From CALGKJ01 sp049322695 (GTDB lineage: Bacteria; Bacillota; Clostridia; Lutisporales; Lutisporaceae), in the NCBI GenBank assembly GCA_049322695.1, contig JBMORW010000015.1, positions 40,575 to 104,574 on the forward strand: 64,000 nucleotides of DNA, read 5' to 3'. Of the stretch, positions 44,617 to 54,253 are shown piece after piece. The position numbers were made by a program, and so were the translations under genes. Positions within the stretch are counted from its first letter, which is position 1. Each line of letters starts with the position of its first letter. The notes beneath the pieces were generated by a model, which saw only the letters and a program-made list of their open reading frames with translations, had not been told where the DNA came from and ran no database searches.

Positions 44617-45630
44617 ATGAACCTGACCAAAATGACTGATGGTAAAAAAATTGAGATGAAATCAGCTTTTAGATTTGTCAAGCTTGCATTGCTTGGAATC
44701 CTGTTGATAGTTCTGCTGTTGGGGTCGGTGTACAAGCTTAATACCGGCTGGAATGGAGTGGTTCTCAGATTTGGAAAAATGGAAGCCATTGTAACTCAGC
44801 CCGGTTTTCATTTCAAACTACCGATTATTGATACCATTGAGAAGGTAAATGTATCTCAAATTCATAAGCTGGAATATGGATATTCGACTATTGTAGAAGG
44901 AACTGATAAAAGCGAGCCTCAGTACAGTGACAATAATGAAGAGGCAATGGTAATTGTGGATGCAAAAAGCAATAACAGCTCAGTAGTGCTCATTAATCTT
45001 GTTGTAAGGTATAAGGTGGATAATCCGGAGAATTATCTTTTCAAGGTGGACGACCTTGAAGGAACCATGCGTCTTGCTCTTGAGGATGTTATTAGAAATA
45101 CTGTACAGGTATTCTCATTAAATGAAGCTTTAACCAATAAAGGTGCAATAGATTCAGAGATATTGCCGGAGCTGCAAAAAAAGCTGAATGAGTATGAAGC
45201 AGGCGTAAAAATTGTAGAGGTCAAGACCCAGAATACCATGCTTTTGCCTGAGGTTAACAAGGCTTATGAAGCAGTTGAAGAGGCAAACCAATACAAAAAC
45301 GGAAAAATACAAGAGGCTATACAGATGCGTAACACAATTATTCCCCAAGCTGAAGCTGAATATACAAAGCTTATTGAGGAGGCCAAAGGCTATAAGGCAA
45401 AGGTTATGGCTAATGCAAAGGCCAGTGTAGCTGAATTTGAGGCGTTGTATTTTGAATATCAGAAGAATCCCGCAATAGTTAAGGAAAAATATTATGTAGA
45501 GGCGATGAAGGAGTTTGTTGCCAATAATGATATTGTCATAGACATGTCAAAGGGTGGTATATACAAGTTCTATAATATGCAAAACGATCAGGAGCTGAAA
45601 AAGCAGCTAGTAGATGAAAAGAATAATTAG
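44617..45630 (+). CDS. hflK: SPFH membrane protease-modulator protein, HflK-like
   Basis: A 337-residue single-span membrane protein. The membrane segment (about 20-44) is followed by an SPFH/band-7 domain (NGVVLRFGKMEAIVTQPGFH, VVRYKVDNPENYLFKVD) and a long coiled coil (AYEAVEEANQYKNGKIQEA). With HflC it forms a complex that modulates FtsH in other bacteria. ATG follows AAAGGGG. The next gene begins 11 bases after. Confidence 0.88.
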   Translation: MNLTKMTDGKKIEMKSAFRFVKLALLGILLIVLLLGSVYKLNTGWNGVVLRFGKMEAIVTQPGFHFKLPIIDTIEKVNVSQIHKLEYGYSTIVEGTDKSEPQYSDNNEEAMVIVDAKSNNSSVVLINLVVRYKVDNPENYLFKVDDLEGTMRLALEDVIRNTVQVFSLNEALTNKGAIDSEILPELQKKLNEYEAGVKIVEVKTQNTMLLPEVNKAYEAVEEANQYKNGKIQEAIQMRNTIIPQAEAEYTKLIEEAKGYKAKVMANAKASVAEFEALYFEYQKNPAIVKEKYYVEAMKEFVANNDIVIDMSKGGIYKFYNMQNDQELKKQLVDEKNN

Positions 45631-45640
45631 GAGGAAAATT

Positions 45641-46582
45641 ATGAAGCTTATAAAATGGTTAAAATTTGATTTATTCATACTGCTCATTCTTTTAGCTTTC
45701 ATACTTGCATTATCGACCTTTACAGTAAGTGAAGATGAAGTGGCTGTAGTCAGACGTTTTGGTAAGATCACCAAGGTAGTGATAGACGTATCAGATAAGA
45801 ATATGGTTATAGAAAACCTTAAGGAAAAGGGATACGGCGGCATTGAGGTATCAGACAGCAAGGGACTTCATTTCAAAATACCGTTTGTAGATGAAACTAC
45901 TGTTTATACTTCCAAATATCTTACCTACATTTCCAGCAAAGAGACTATTAATACACTTGACAGAAGAAAAATTGACATACAAATGTTTTCTCAGTACAAA
46001 GTAGTTAATCCGGCACAGGTAATAATGACTCTGGGTAATGGTCAAAGAGATTGGAACAGGCTTCAGGATGACAGAGTATATCCGGTAGTCATACAATCAG
46101 CCAATATGCTCCGTTTTGATGATTTCTTCAACAGGGAAATGGTAGATAAAGTACTGAACGAAAAAACCAAATCACTTAGTGAGGAACTGATTAAAGAATA
46201 CGGTATAGCTGTAATAGATATTGGTATACATCGAAAGAATTTTCCAGAGGCAAATATCAACAGTATAGAGGAAAAGATGGTCAAGGAAATAAAGAAGGAT
46301 AGCGAGAAGCTGAGAGCAGAAGGAGATTCACAGTACGTAAAGGACACATCGGAAGCTGAGAGGATGAGGCAGGAAATCATAGCAAAGGGTGTGGAGGAAG
46401 CAGCGACAATAAAGGCACAGGCTGATGCTGAAGCTCTTGCAGTATATGAACAGGCACTTAAGAAGGATCTGGAATTCTACAGATTTATTCAAAGAATCAA
46501 TACCTATAGGAGTATGAAGGGTACGACTATATTCATGGATCAGGATAATGATTTTCTGGAATATATAAACGGTTATAACTAG
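45641..46582 (+). CDS. hflC: SPFH membrane protease-modulator protein, HflC-like
   Basis: A 313-residue partner of HflK: one N-terminal membrane segment (FDLFILLILLAFILALSTF), SPFH domain (EDEVAVVRRFGKITKVVID, LHFKIPFVDETTVY) and a coiled coil (DSQYVKDTSEAERMRQE). The frame opens at 45614, but AGGAGG seven bases before 45641 sets the start there. A strong terminator follows. The pair forms a two-gene operon. Confidence 0.9.
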   Translation: MKLIKWLKFDLFILLILLAFILALSTFTVSEDEVAVVRRFGKITKVVIDVSDKNMVIENLKEKGYGGIEVSDSKGLHFKIPFVDETTVYTSKYLTYISSKETINTLDRRKIDIQMFSQYKVVNPAQVIMTLGNGQRDWNRLQDDRVYPVVIQSANMLRFDDFFNREMVDKVLNEKTKSLSEELIKEYGIAVIDIGIHRKNFPEANINSIEEKMVKEIKKDSEKLRAEGDSQYVKDTSEAERMRQEIIAKGVEEAATIKAQADAEALAVYEQALKKDLEFYRFIQRINTYRSMKGTTIFMDQDNDFLEYINGYN

Positions 46583-46584
46583 CA

Positions 46585-46618
46585 AAAAAGCATCCCGACT
46601 TACATTGGGGTGCTTTTT
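46585..46618 (+). terminator. Rho-independent terminator
   Basis: AAAAAGCATCCC (from 46585) pairs with GGGGTGCTTTTT, giving a T-tract on the 3' side. Confidence 0.85.
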
Positions 46619-46748
46619 ACTATTTTGCTTATAGTATCTTCGAAATTATTATACAGAGTGAATAATTATACATATTAAGTATAAATTATCAAAAAATTTT
46701 AAATAGTAAACAAAATTAGTATTTTTTTAAATAATGCAAACATTATCA

Positions 46749-46777
46749 TTGACTATATGGACAGTAAGTAGTAAAAT
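46749..46777 (+). promoter_or_regulatory. Sigma-A promoter of the M4 protease gene
   Basis: TTGACT (46749-46754), 17 bases, TAAAAT (46772-46777). The 5' leader to the start codon is about 200 bases, containing weak hairpins such as GCAGAGATATCTGC but no riboswitch that I recognise. The part from 46619 to 46748 is AT-rich with no feature visible. Confidence 0.5.
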
Positions 46778-46982
46778 AAGTAACTGAAAGGCAGAAATAT
46801 GTCGAATGAGTAATATAAAAATACAATATTGCGTTACATAGTGCACTGTAGCGCTTATTAGCACATATATGTGTAATGGACAAGCAGCAGAGATATCTGC
46901 AAAATGCGAGAATAAGGAGGCGATTTTGGAAATAAATGTATAAATAGTCAATAAAAAGTATAAAAATCGAGGAGGATTATAA

Positions 46983-49424
46983 GTGAAAAGATTTTTGGTT
47001 TTGGTTCTTGTTTTTGTATTAGCAATGTGCACAATTATAAGTGCAGCAACAGAAGATACACATATGGCTGGCTTCAAAAAGGACAAAAAGGATTCTAATA
47101 TCGACAAAAAAGCCAAGATAGTTGAAAAACTGGATGAAATGCAGAATAAATCAGAGAAAAAGGGCAAAAGTCTGAAGGTTGAATGGAATAAGAAAAAGGG
47201 GAACCCCAGCTTTATAGTAGGAAGCTTATCTGATTATGCAATAAAGGGTGAGAATGATGCTTTCTTGTATTTGGATCAAAACAAAGGTGTATTTGCTTTA
47301 GATAATGGAAACCTGAAAATAAAGGAAGCATTTCAGGATGAAATTGGGGCTACACACTATCGCGCTTACCATGAGGTGGACGGAATACCGGTGTATGGAT
47401 CAGAAGTAATTCTGCACACGGATGCTGAAGGTATGGTTTATGCGATCAATGGAAGCGTAGAATCAGAAATACCCGAAATCAACTGGAGCAAAGAGTTTAA
47501 AAACAATACTAAGAAGGTAATTGATGCAGCTGCTGAGTTTGCAGGGCTGAACAAGAAATTTAAAGGCTTTGCCGAAGCACCTACAGTAGAGGCATTTATA
47601 TATAATAAGGACGGAGCATGGCAGCCGGTATATCTGGTTACACTAAAATTCCTTTCACCATATCCTGCAAATTGGAAAATATTTGTGAACTCGAGCACAA
47701 ATAAAGTAGTTGATGGCTTTAACGCACTGGCTGAATCTGCTACAACAGGATCAGGGGTAGACACTCACGGAGTTACCAGGAATCTTAATCTTGATTACAC
47801 CAATGGCAATTATTATATGAAGGATCTTACAAGAGGATCCGGTATTTATACATATAACATGAATTACAGCTCCAACGAATATGGACTTCCTGGCACACTT
47901 GTATATGATACCGACAATAACTTCAACTCATCAGTTCAGGCTGCTGCCGTAGATGCACACTATTACGCAGGCATCGTATATGATTATTACAAGAATAATC
48001 ATGGCAGAAACAGCTACGACGGCAATGGTGCATTAATAAAATCCTCTGTACATTTCGGCTCAAACTACAATAATGCATTTTGGTGGAATGGTTATCTTGT
48101 ATACGGTGATGGTGATGGAACTCAATTTGCGCCGCTCAGCGGTGCTCTCGATGTTATAGCACACGAGTTCACACATGCCGTGACCGAGAACTCCTGTAAT
48201 CTGGAATACAGAAGTCAATCCGGTGCTCTCAATGAATCCATGTCCGATGTATTCGGGTATCTGGCTGAAGGTGAAGCTAATGACTGGCAGATGGGTGAAG
48301 ATATAACCACACCAAATATTGCCGGGGATGCCTTAAGAGATTTGCAGAATCCTACTTTATATAATCAACCGGCTCATATGAATGATTACCAGGTGCTCCC
48401 TGAAACTGAAGAAGGCGACTGGGGCGGTGTTCATATAAACAGCGGTATACCTAACAAAGCTTTCTATAATATTGCAACAACCATAAATGATAATACTAAG
48501 GTTGGAAGAATATACTACAGAGCATTGACAGCATATCTGACATCGACCTCACAATTTACAGATGCAAGAAATGCGCTGCTTCAGGCTGCAGCTGACTTAT
48601 ACGGGTCAGGCGGAGCTGAATACCAGGCAGTAGCAAATGGCTTTACAGCTGTAGGTATTGGAGGTACAGCAGGCGGAGGAGATACATACGAGCCAAACAA
48701 CTCCAGGACAGAAGCCTATGGTGCTATTGCCAGCGGAACAGTATATGATTCATACATTTATTCCTCAAACGACGTAGACTACTATTATTTCGATATATCA
48801 GCAGCAGGAAATATTTCAGTCACATTGACAAATCTGCCCGGAGATTATGATTTGTATCTCCTGAACTCAAGCGGAAGCACAATAGCAAAGTCCGAGAAAG
48901 GCTCAACCAGCAATGAAAGTATTTCGTACTCTGCATCCGGTACAGGAAGATACTATGTAAAGGTCATAGGCTACAGCGGTGCATACAGCACTTCAACCAA
49001 ATATGCGCTTAAAGCGACCTATCCGACAGGCGGCTCAAGCACATACCAGTGGTATTATGAAAATGTAAGCATTGATACACCACATAATTATACTAACAAT
49101 TATAATAATACCTATACCTATACCAAGTCAGGAGCTCAAAAAGTTGCTGTACATTTCTCCAGATTTGAGACAGAAAAGAATTATGATTTTGTATACATAA
49201 AGGATAAGAACGGTAACACAATTGCCACATATGACGGCACTTTAAGCGCGTTTTGGGCAACTGTTGACGGAGACCAGATTAATGTCAACCTTGTTACTGA
49301 CTACAGTGTAACTGCATATGGTTACCATATAGACCAGGTAGCCTATTATTCCGACCAGCCGTTGACTCTGGATGCTCAGGAAGCGACCTCCCCTGAGCTT
49401 TTAGAGCCGGATGCAATAAAATAA
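46983..49424 (+). CDS. Secreted M4 neutral metalloprotease with PPC and CUB-like domains
   Basis: An extracellular zinc protease, 813 residues, GTG start behind GAGGAGG. A signal peptide (about 1-21) is followed by a propeptide (FTP/PepSY type, HYRAYHEVDGIPVYGSEVIL) and the thermolysin-type catalytic domain, with HEFTH (H394, H398) and downstream Glu in GALNESMSDVFGY. A PPC domain (YEPNNSRTEAYGAIASGTVY, VDYYYFDIS) and a CUB-like C-terminal domain (NYDFVYIKDKNGNTIATYDG) follow and should aid binding or secretion. Probably degrades extracellular protein for nutrients. Confidence 0.95.
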   Translation: MKRFLVLVLVFVLAMCTIISAATEDTHMAGFKKDKKDSNIDKKAKIVEKLDEMQNKSEKKGKSLKVEWNKKKGNPSFIVGSLSDYAIKGENDAFLYLDQNKGVFALDNGNLKIKEAFQDEIGATHYRAYHEVDGIPVYGSEVILHTDAEGMVYAINGSVESEIPEINWSKEFKNNTKKVIDAAAEFAGLNKKFKGFAEAPTVEAFIYNKDGAWQPVYLVTLKFLSPYPANWKIFVNSSTNKVVDGFNALAESATTGSGVDTHGVTRNLNLDYTNGNYYMKDLTRGSGIYTYNMNYSSNEYGLPGTLVYDTDNNFNSSVQAAAVDAHYYAGIVYDYYKNNHGRNSYDGNGALIKSSVHFGSNYNNAFWWNGYLVYGDGDGTQFAPLSGALDVIAHEFTHAVTENSCNLEYRSQSGALNESMSDVFGYLAEGEANDWQMGEDITTPNIAGDALRDLQNPTLYNQPAHMNDYQVLPETEEGDWGGVHINSGIPNKAFYNIATTINDNTKVGRIYYRALTAYLTSTSQFTDARNALLQAAADLYGSGGAEYQAVANGFTAVGIGGTAGGGDTYEPNNSRTEAYGAIASGTVYDSYIYSSNDVDYYYFDISAAGNISVTLTNLPGDYDLYLLNSSGSTIAKSEKGSTSNESISYSASGTGRYYVKVIGYSGAYSTSTKYALKATYPTGGSSTYQWYYENVSIDTPHNYTNNYNNTYTYTKSGAQKVAVHFSRFETEKNYDFVYIKDKNGNTIATYDGTLSAFWATVDGDQINVNLVTDYSVTAYGYHIDQVAYYSDQPLTLDAQEATSPELLEPDAIK

Positions 49425-49433
49425 GCTTTAGCA

Positions 49434-49462
49434 AAAGGAGTCTGTATTATACGGGCTCCTTT
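49434..49462 (+). terminator. Hairpin terminator
   Basis: AAAGGAGTC pairs with GGCTCCTTT; the tail TAGTTTT is moderate. Confidence 0.65.
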
Positions 49463-49527
49463 AGTTTTGACAGGATGATTAATATGCTATAATATACCTG
49501 TATTATTTTAATGATGAAGGTATAACT

Positions 49528-51900
49528 ATGGCTTCAAAAACAATTAAAATTTCAGTCAGGGACTTGATTGAGAATACTATGCGGTCGGGCAGCATAAACT
49601 CTGTTTTTATGTGCTCCAATAAGGCTATACAAGGAATAAGGGCTCATCAAAAGCTTCAGAAAGGCTTTAAGGATGATTTGCCCGATGGAGCAGAGCTTTT
49701 CACGGAATATGCATTTGACCATGTACTGAATTATAATGGGTTTGATTTTCATATAGATGGCAGAATAGACGGCATAGTCAGAAATCTTGATATGACCATA
49801 ATAAAAGAAATAAAATCCACTAACTTAGCTTTGGATGAAATTTCTGTTGATAGCAGCCATCCACACTATGCTCAGGCTGCTTGCTATGCATATATATATT
49901 GTGCTCAGAACAGCATAGACAGCGCCGTAGTACAGCTTATATATTATCAATTGGACAGGGATGAAACCAGGGTTGTGGAATGGGAATGTTCTTTTTCCAT
50001 GCTTGAAGAGTACTTTTTTAAGCTTCTTAATAAACTTGTCTCCTGGCTTGTTCTGTCTAGAGAATGGACACAATGCAGAGACCTTACAATAAAGAGGCTG
50101 GATTTCCCTTTTGAACAATACAGAAAAGGTCAAAGAGACTTTGCAGTAGCAGTTTATAAAACAATAAAAGAGGGAAAAAGAATATATATACAAGCACCAA
50201 CCGGTACTGGGAAAACAATATCTGTTTTGTTTCCTTCAATTAAGGCAGTAGGTGAGGGCCTTGCTGAAAAAATATTCTATCTTACTGCAAGAACCACCCA
50301 CAAGCAAATAGCCGTCGATACTGTGAAAACAATGATTTCAAGGGGATTAGCCTTTAAATGCCTTGTTATTACTGCAAAGGAAAAGATCTGTCCAAAGGAA
50401 AAGACAATCTGTGATGCGGACTACTGTGAGTATGCCAGAGGTTATTATGATAGAATAGAACAAGCAGTTAGGGATGTTTTCATAAATGAAGACATAATAG
50501 ACAAAAGCGTCTTGTGCAAATACTCTGAGAAGCACACTGTCTGCCCATTTGAGCTGTCGCTGGATATATCTCTATGGGTCGATTGCATTATCAGCGATTA
50601 TAATTATGTATTTGATCCAAGAGTATATCTGAAGAGATTTTTTGCTGAAAAAAATAAGAGTGAATATATAATACTTGTAGATGAAGCACATAACCTTGTA
50701 GAAAGAGCTCGTGATATGTATTCAGCCGAAGTCAGCAAAAGAGAGATTTTGAGCTTGAAAAAGGATTTGGGCTCAACAGGCAAGAAGTCATCCATTGTGA
50801 AGCTGCTTGGCAGTATTAATTCAGAGCTTATAAAATATAGAAGGTTATGCTTGGATTCGGGGTTTTGCAGCATGTCGGAGCCTCCCAGGGAATTGTATCC
50901 GGTGCTGAGAGAGCTGATAGTAGAAGCAGAACTATGGTTATCCCAAAATTATTATGACAGCAGATATGATTCTGTTCTTGGGCTATACTTTAAAATAAAC
51001 AACTTTGTTAAAATATCTGAGCTTTATGACGAAAGATATGTGACCTATGTGTCAAATGCAGACAGAGATACCGTTTTAAGGCTATTTTGCGTGGATCCTT
51101 CTTTTTTGATAAGGGAGGTCATTACAAAACAAAAATCAGCTGTATTTTTTTCTGCAACTTTGTCGCCCATAGGCTATTACAGAGAGCTGTTGGGCGGCCT
51201 TGAGGAGGATTACATAAAGAGAATGAGCTCACCCTTTGACAGTGAAAATTTTGGTATATATATAAGAGGCATTTCCACTAAATATAAAAAAAGAGAGTTA
51301 ACTACAGGAGATGTAGCAGATTGTATATATGCTGCAGCAACCTCAAGGAATGGAAACTACCTGGCTTTTTTTCCATCCTACAAATATTTGCGTGATGTAC
51401 ATTCCATATTTATAGTGAAGTATCCCGAAATAAATACTGTTATACAGAACAGTTCCATGGATGAGGCACAAAGGGAGCAATTCATCGAGAGCTTCAAGAA
51501 TCAGACTGTTGAAACATATTTAGGCTTCGCAGTTCTTGGAGGTTTGTTTTCTGAAGGAATTGATCTGACGGGAGACAGATTGCTGGGGGCTGTAGTTGTA
51601 GGTGTTGGTCTTCCTCAGATATGTCCTGAGAGGGATATTATTATGGAATACTTCAATAATCATAATAATAAGGGATATGAGTACTCATATGTATTTCCGG
51701 GTATTAATAAGGTGCTTCAGTCAGCAGGTAGAGTTATTCGCTCAGCACAAGACAAAGGCTTTGTAGTTCTTATTGATGAGAGATATCAGACTGATGCTTA
51801 TAGAAAGCTGTTCCCAGGCGAATGGTCAGGTAATGTCTTTATCAACAGTGCCGCCGAGCTGTCAAGCACTTTAGCCAGCTTTTGGAATAATTGCAAGTAG
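49528..51900 (+). CDS. XPD/DinG-type Fe-S DNA helicase fused to a PD-(D/E)XK nuclease-like domain
   Basis: A 790-residue DNA-processing enzyme. Residues 1-190 have a PD-(D/E)XK pattern: H40, D81 in GRIDGI, E94-I-K96 in KEIKST. The helicase (about 195-790) has Walker A APTGTGKT, an Fe-S domain with C288, C295, C300 and C339 (the last in VCPFELSLD), DEAH in ILVDEAHNL, and motif VI SAGRVIRS. This matches XPD/DinG-like helicases; a Cas4/AddB-like nuclease fused in front implies a repair enzyme that both unwinds and cuts. It lies 12 bases from a GNAT gene. Confidence 0.9.
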   Translation: MASKTIKISVRDLIENTMRSGSINSVFMCSNKAIQGIRAHQKLQKGFKDDLPDGAELFTEYAFDHVLNYNGFDFHIDGRIDGIVRNLDMTIIKEIKSTNLALDEISVDSSHPHYAQAACYAYIYCAQNSIDSAVVQLIYYQLDRDETRVVEWECSFSMLEEYFFKLLNKLVSWLVLSREWTQCRDLTIKRLDFPFEQYRKGQRDFAVAVYKTIKEGKRIYIQAPTGTGKTISVLFPSIKAVGEGLAEKIFYLTARTTHKQIAVDTVKTMISRGLAFKCLVITAKEKICPKEKTICDADYCEYARGYYDRIEQAVRDVFINEDIIDKSVLCKYSEKHTVCPFELSLDISLWVDCIISDYNYVFDPRVYLKRFFAEKNKSEYIILVDEAHNLVERARDMYSAEVSKREILSLKKDLGSTGKKSSIVKLLGSINSELIKYRRLCLDSGFCSMSEPPRELYPVLRELIVEAELWLSQNYYDSRYDSVLGLYFKINNFVKISELYDERYVTYVSNADRDTVLRLFCVDPSFLIREVITKQKSAVFFSATLSPIGYYRELLGGLEEDYIKRMSSPFDSENFGIYIRGISTKYKKRELTTGDVADCIYAAATSRNGNYLAFFPSYKYLRDVHSIFIVKYPEINTVIQNSSMDEAQREQFIESFKNQTVETYLGFAVLGGLFSEGIDLTGDRLLGAVVVGVGLPQICPERDIIMEYFNNHNNKGYEYSYVFPGINKVLQSAGRVIRSAQDKGFVVLIDERYQTDAYRKLFPGEWSGNVFINSAAELSSTLASFWNNCK

Positions 51901-51912
51901 GAGGTCTGTCAA

Positions 51913-52815
51913 ATGATTGATATGTCAAATGTTAAGGTTAGGACTATAGAAAGGAAGGATTTACAGTCTATCAGGGATCTTATTGAAATAATCAACAGGT
52001 ATGATAAAATGGAAATCTCCTTTCCTGACCAAATGTTCGAGTATTTGCTGAGTCAACCAAAGCAAAAGGAAAATATCTTTTTGGCATATATGGCAGAAAA
52101 GCTTATTGGGTTTGCCATGTGCGGTATTTTCGGGTCTTTGGAAAAGGTTAAGTTTGAACTGCATATACACCCGGATTACAGGAAAAAGAGATTGGGCTCA
52201 AGGCTTTTTGATATATTGATGGATGCAGCACATAAGAACAATGCAAAAGCAGTAGAAATAGGCTGCAAGCAGCAAGCGGGTGACTCCGTCAGATTTGTGG
52301 AAAGCAGAGGTTTTCAGCCCTTTGAGTATTCATGGAAAATGGATATGGAGTTAAATGGCTGGGAGCATAGAGCTATGCCGGAAGAACTGCATATTCGCAG
52401 AGTGATGAAAGAAGACGTTGAGCTTTATGTCGATATAATGACCAATGCGTTTAAAGGTGAAGGAGAGCAGCCCTTTAAGAATGATATACACGAAAGGCTG
52501 TTTCTGCAGCCCAATACACATGCCTTCTTTCTGGAAAAAGGTGATGCGGTTATGGCAACAGCAGCCGTGAATCTGGAGGTAGAAATAAACAGAGGTTACA
52601 TATATAATGTAGGAGTGTATAATAACTATAGAGGAATGGGATATGGTAAACTCATCCTTACTCACTGTGCAAACTATATTAAGGAAAACCGATTCTCGAA
52701 AGCTTCACTTATTGTAAAAAGTGAAAATCATAATGCCTTGAAGCTGTATAAGAGCATAGGCTTTAAAGAGATAGAAACCTTTGTGGGTTATAAATTGCGA
52801 ATAAACAATAAATAA
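51913..52815 (+). CDS. Tandem GNAT N-acetyltransferase
   Basis: A 300-residue protein with two GNAT domains in series. The first (about 1-150) has ELHIHPDYRKKRLGSRLFDI; the second (about 155-300) has YIYNVGVYNNYRGMGYGKLI, where the GNAT acetyl-CoA loop RGMGYGK is clearer. The layout resembles mycothiol-synthase-like proteins. Substrate unknown. It follows the helicase gene by 12 bases and its start has AGGAGG eight bases upstream. Confidence 0.88.
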   Translation: MIDMSNVKVRTIERKDLQSIRDLIEIINRYDKMEISFPDQMFEYLLSQPKQKENIFLAYMAEKLIGFAMCGIFGSLEKVKFELHIHPDYRKKRLGSRLFDILMDAAHKNNAKAVEIGCKQQAGDSVRFVESRGFQPFEYSWKMDMELNGWEHRAMPEELHIRRVMKEDVELYVDIMTNAFKGEGEQPFKNDIHERLFLQPNTHAFFLEKGDAVMATAAVNLEVEINRGYIYNVGVYNNYRGMGYGKLILTHCANYIKENRFSKASLIVKSENHNALKLYKSIGFKEIETFVGYKLRINNK

Positions 52816-52886
52816 CTGCTATTACACCGCTTTATGCAGAAGGAAGTTAGTATCAAACATAAGTTTTTTGAAAGAAAGGGCAAAAT

Positions 52887-53801
52887 ATGACCAAGCTTAA
52901 TACACAGCTTATAGAAGCTTTTGCACAGGATGCTGCAGAATTATATAAAAGCTTTATAGGGAAGTACCCCTTTACAAAGCTCATGTTCGTAAAAACCTTG
53001 CTACACAGCTCAGGTAACATTGGACTGATAGTATTGGAGAGCGGCAGAGTTGTCGGAAAATACTCCGTGTTTTCCAGCTCCGAGGGTTTTATAGTAAAAG
53101 GCGGTATAGATAAGGGCATATGTGTAATATACAAGCTCCAGCTAAATAGTATTTATGATATTATCAACAACAGGGATACATATCATAAACACCTCTGGAA
53201 GCTTATGAAATATGGTATAAAGCTTGCAAATCCAATTGTAATTAAAGAAAGGGCAAGCTTATATGGTGTACTTAAAGGAGCCAATGTGCTGCTCAGACCA
53301 TGCGATGACAGTGATATGAAATATCTTGTGGAATGGTATAATGATTATGAACTGAACAGGCTTGCAGGCTGGACCAGCTCCAGGGTAACTGAAGCCAGAC
53401 TGAGGTACAATTATTCAAAAAGCTATGGTTATGATCCCATGAATCTTATAATAGATAATGAATGCGGAAAGCCCATTGGAACAATCCAATTATATGATTT
53501 TAGTGACTTGGACAAAAGCTGTAAGCTGGGCATAAGAATCGGTGATAAGCAGAGCTGGGGAAAAGGCTACGGCGAAGCTGCCGTTAATGTTTTATTGGAA
53601 TATGCATTTATGAAGCTTGAGCTTAACAGAGTGTCACTAAGAGTTTATGAGTTTAATGAAAGGGCAGTCAGATGCTATTTGAAATGCGGCTTTCAGCATG
53701 AGGGAACAGCCAGAAAATCTGCTTACATAGACGGAGCGTATTATGATGAAATACTGATGGGAATACTTAAAAGTGAATTTATAAGAACACACAGCAAATA
53801 A
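52887..53801 (+). CDS. GNAT acetyltransferase, RimJ/RimL type with N-terminal extension
   Basis: A 304-residue protein. The N-terminal 120 residues are unrecognised; the C-terminal part (about 130-300) is a RimJ/RimL-type acetyltransferase: VLLRPCDDSDMKYLVEWYND, LGIRIGDKQSWGKGYGEAAV (acetyl-CoA site), RVYEFNERAVRCYLKCGFQ. Probably acetylates a protein N-terminus or small amine. ATG follows AAAGGGC. A terminator follows. Confidence 0.88.
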   Translation: MTKLNTQLIEAFAQDAAELYKSFIGKYPFTKLMFVKTLLHSSGNIGLIVLESGRVVGKYSVFSSSEGFIVKGGIDKGICVIYKLQLNSIYDIINNRDTYHKHLWKLMKYGIKLANPIVIKERASLYGVLKGANVLLRPCDDSDMKYLVEWYNDYELNRLAGWTSSRVTEARLRYNYSKSYGYDPMNLIIDNECGKPIGTIQLYDFSDLDKSCKLGIRIGDKQSWGKGYGEAAVNVLLEYAFMKLELNRVSLRVYEFNERAVRCYLKCGFQHEGTARKSAYIDGAYYDEILMGILKSEFIRTHSK

Positions 53802-53828
53802 AGCAGATAGGTTTTTTACCTATCTGCT
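53802..53828. terminator. Bidirectional terminator
   Basis: AGCAGATAGGT, loop TTTTT, ACCTATCTGCT. It ends the GNAT gene and overlaps the end of the convergent small gene. Confidence 0.8.
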
Positions 53829-54002
53829 CCTCATTTCTCTGATATCCTGTATAAAGTCACTGACCCTGAAATAAGCATTTCTGGCTGAACGAGAGACTTT
53901 TCTTTTTGTTTTTGACCTTAAGGCAGGCATAAGCATCATTCCTGTCAAGGCACCTATAGCGCTGACTGTCATTATTGTCATAGGATTTTTTTTCATGTCC
54001 AT
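53820..54002 (-). CDS. Small unknown protein with one membrane segment
   Basis: A 60-residue protein: a hydrophobic segment (PMTIMTVSAIGALTGMMLMP) followed by a basic and mixed helical tail (FRVSDFIQDIREMRSR). It is YtxH-like in layout. Ribosome site GGAAAGGAAG precedes; the second Met (53996) could also be the start. Function unknown. Confidence 0.6.
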   Translation of the reverse strand: MDMKKNPMTIMTVSAIGALTGMMLMPALRSKTKRKVSRSARNAYFRVSDFIQDIREMRSR

Positions 54003-54253
54003 CTTCCTTTCCTTATAGTATGCAACAACACTAGCATATGCTGTTTAATAATGTTTAAACCATGAAAAAAGTAGCATATTATAGATAAACTAGAAATTTT
54101 CATCATTATATGACACAAAAATAGTGAACACTTGCATTTCTTGCAGGAATAATGATGCATGATATAGAATTATAAATTGTTTTGTTAAATTAGCTCGAAA
54201 ATCCGTTTGTTTTGAAGTTATAAGAGCAATATATTGATAAGGGTGAGTAGTGG

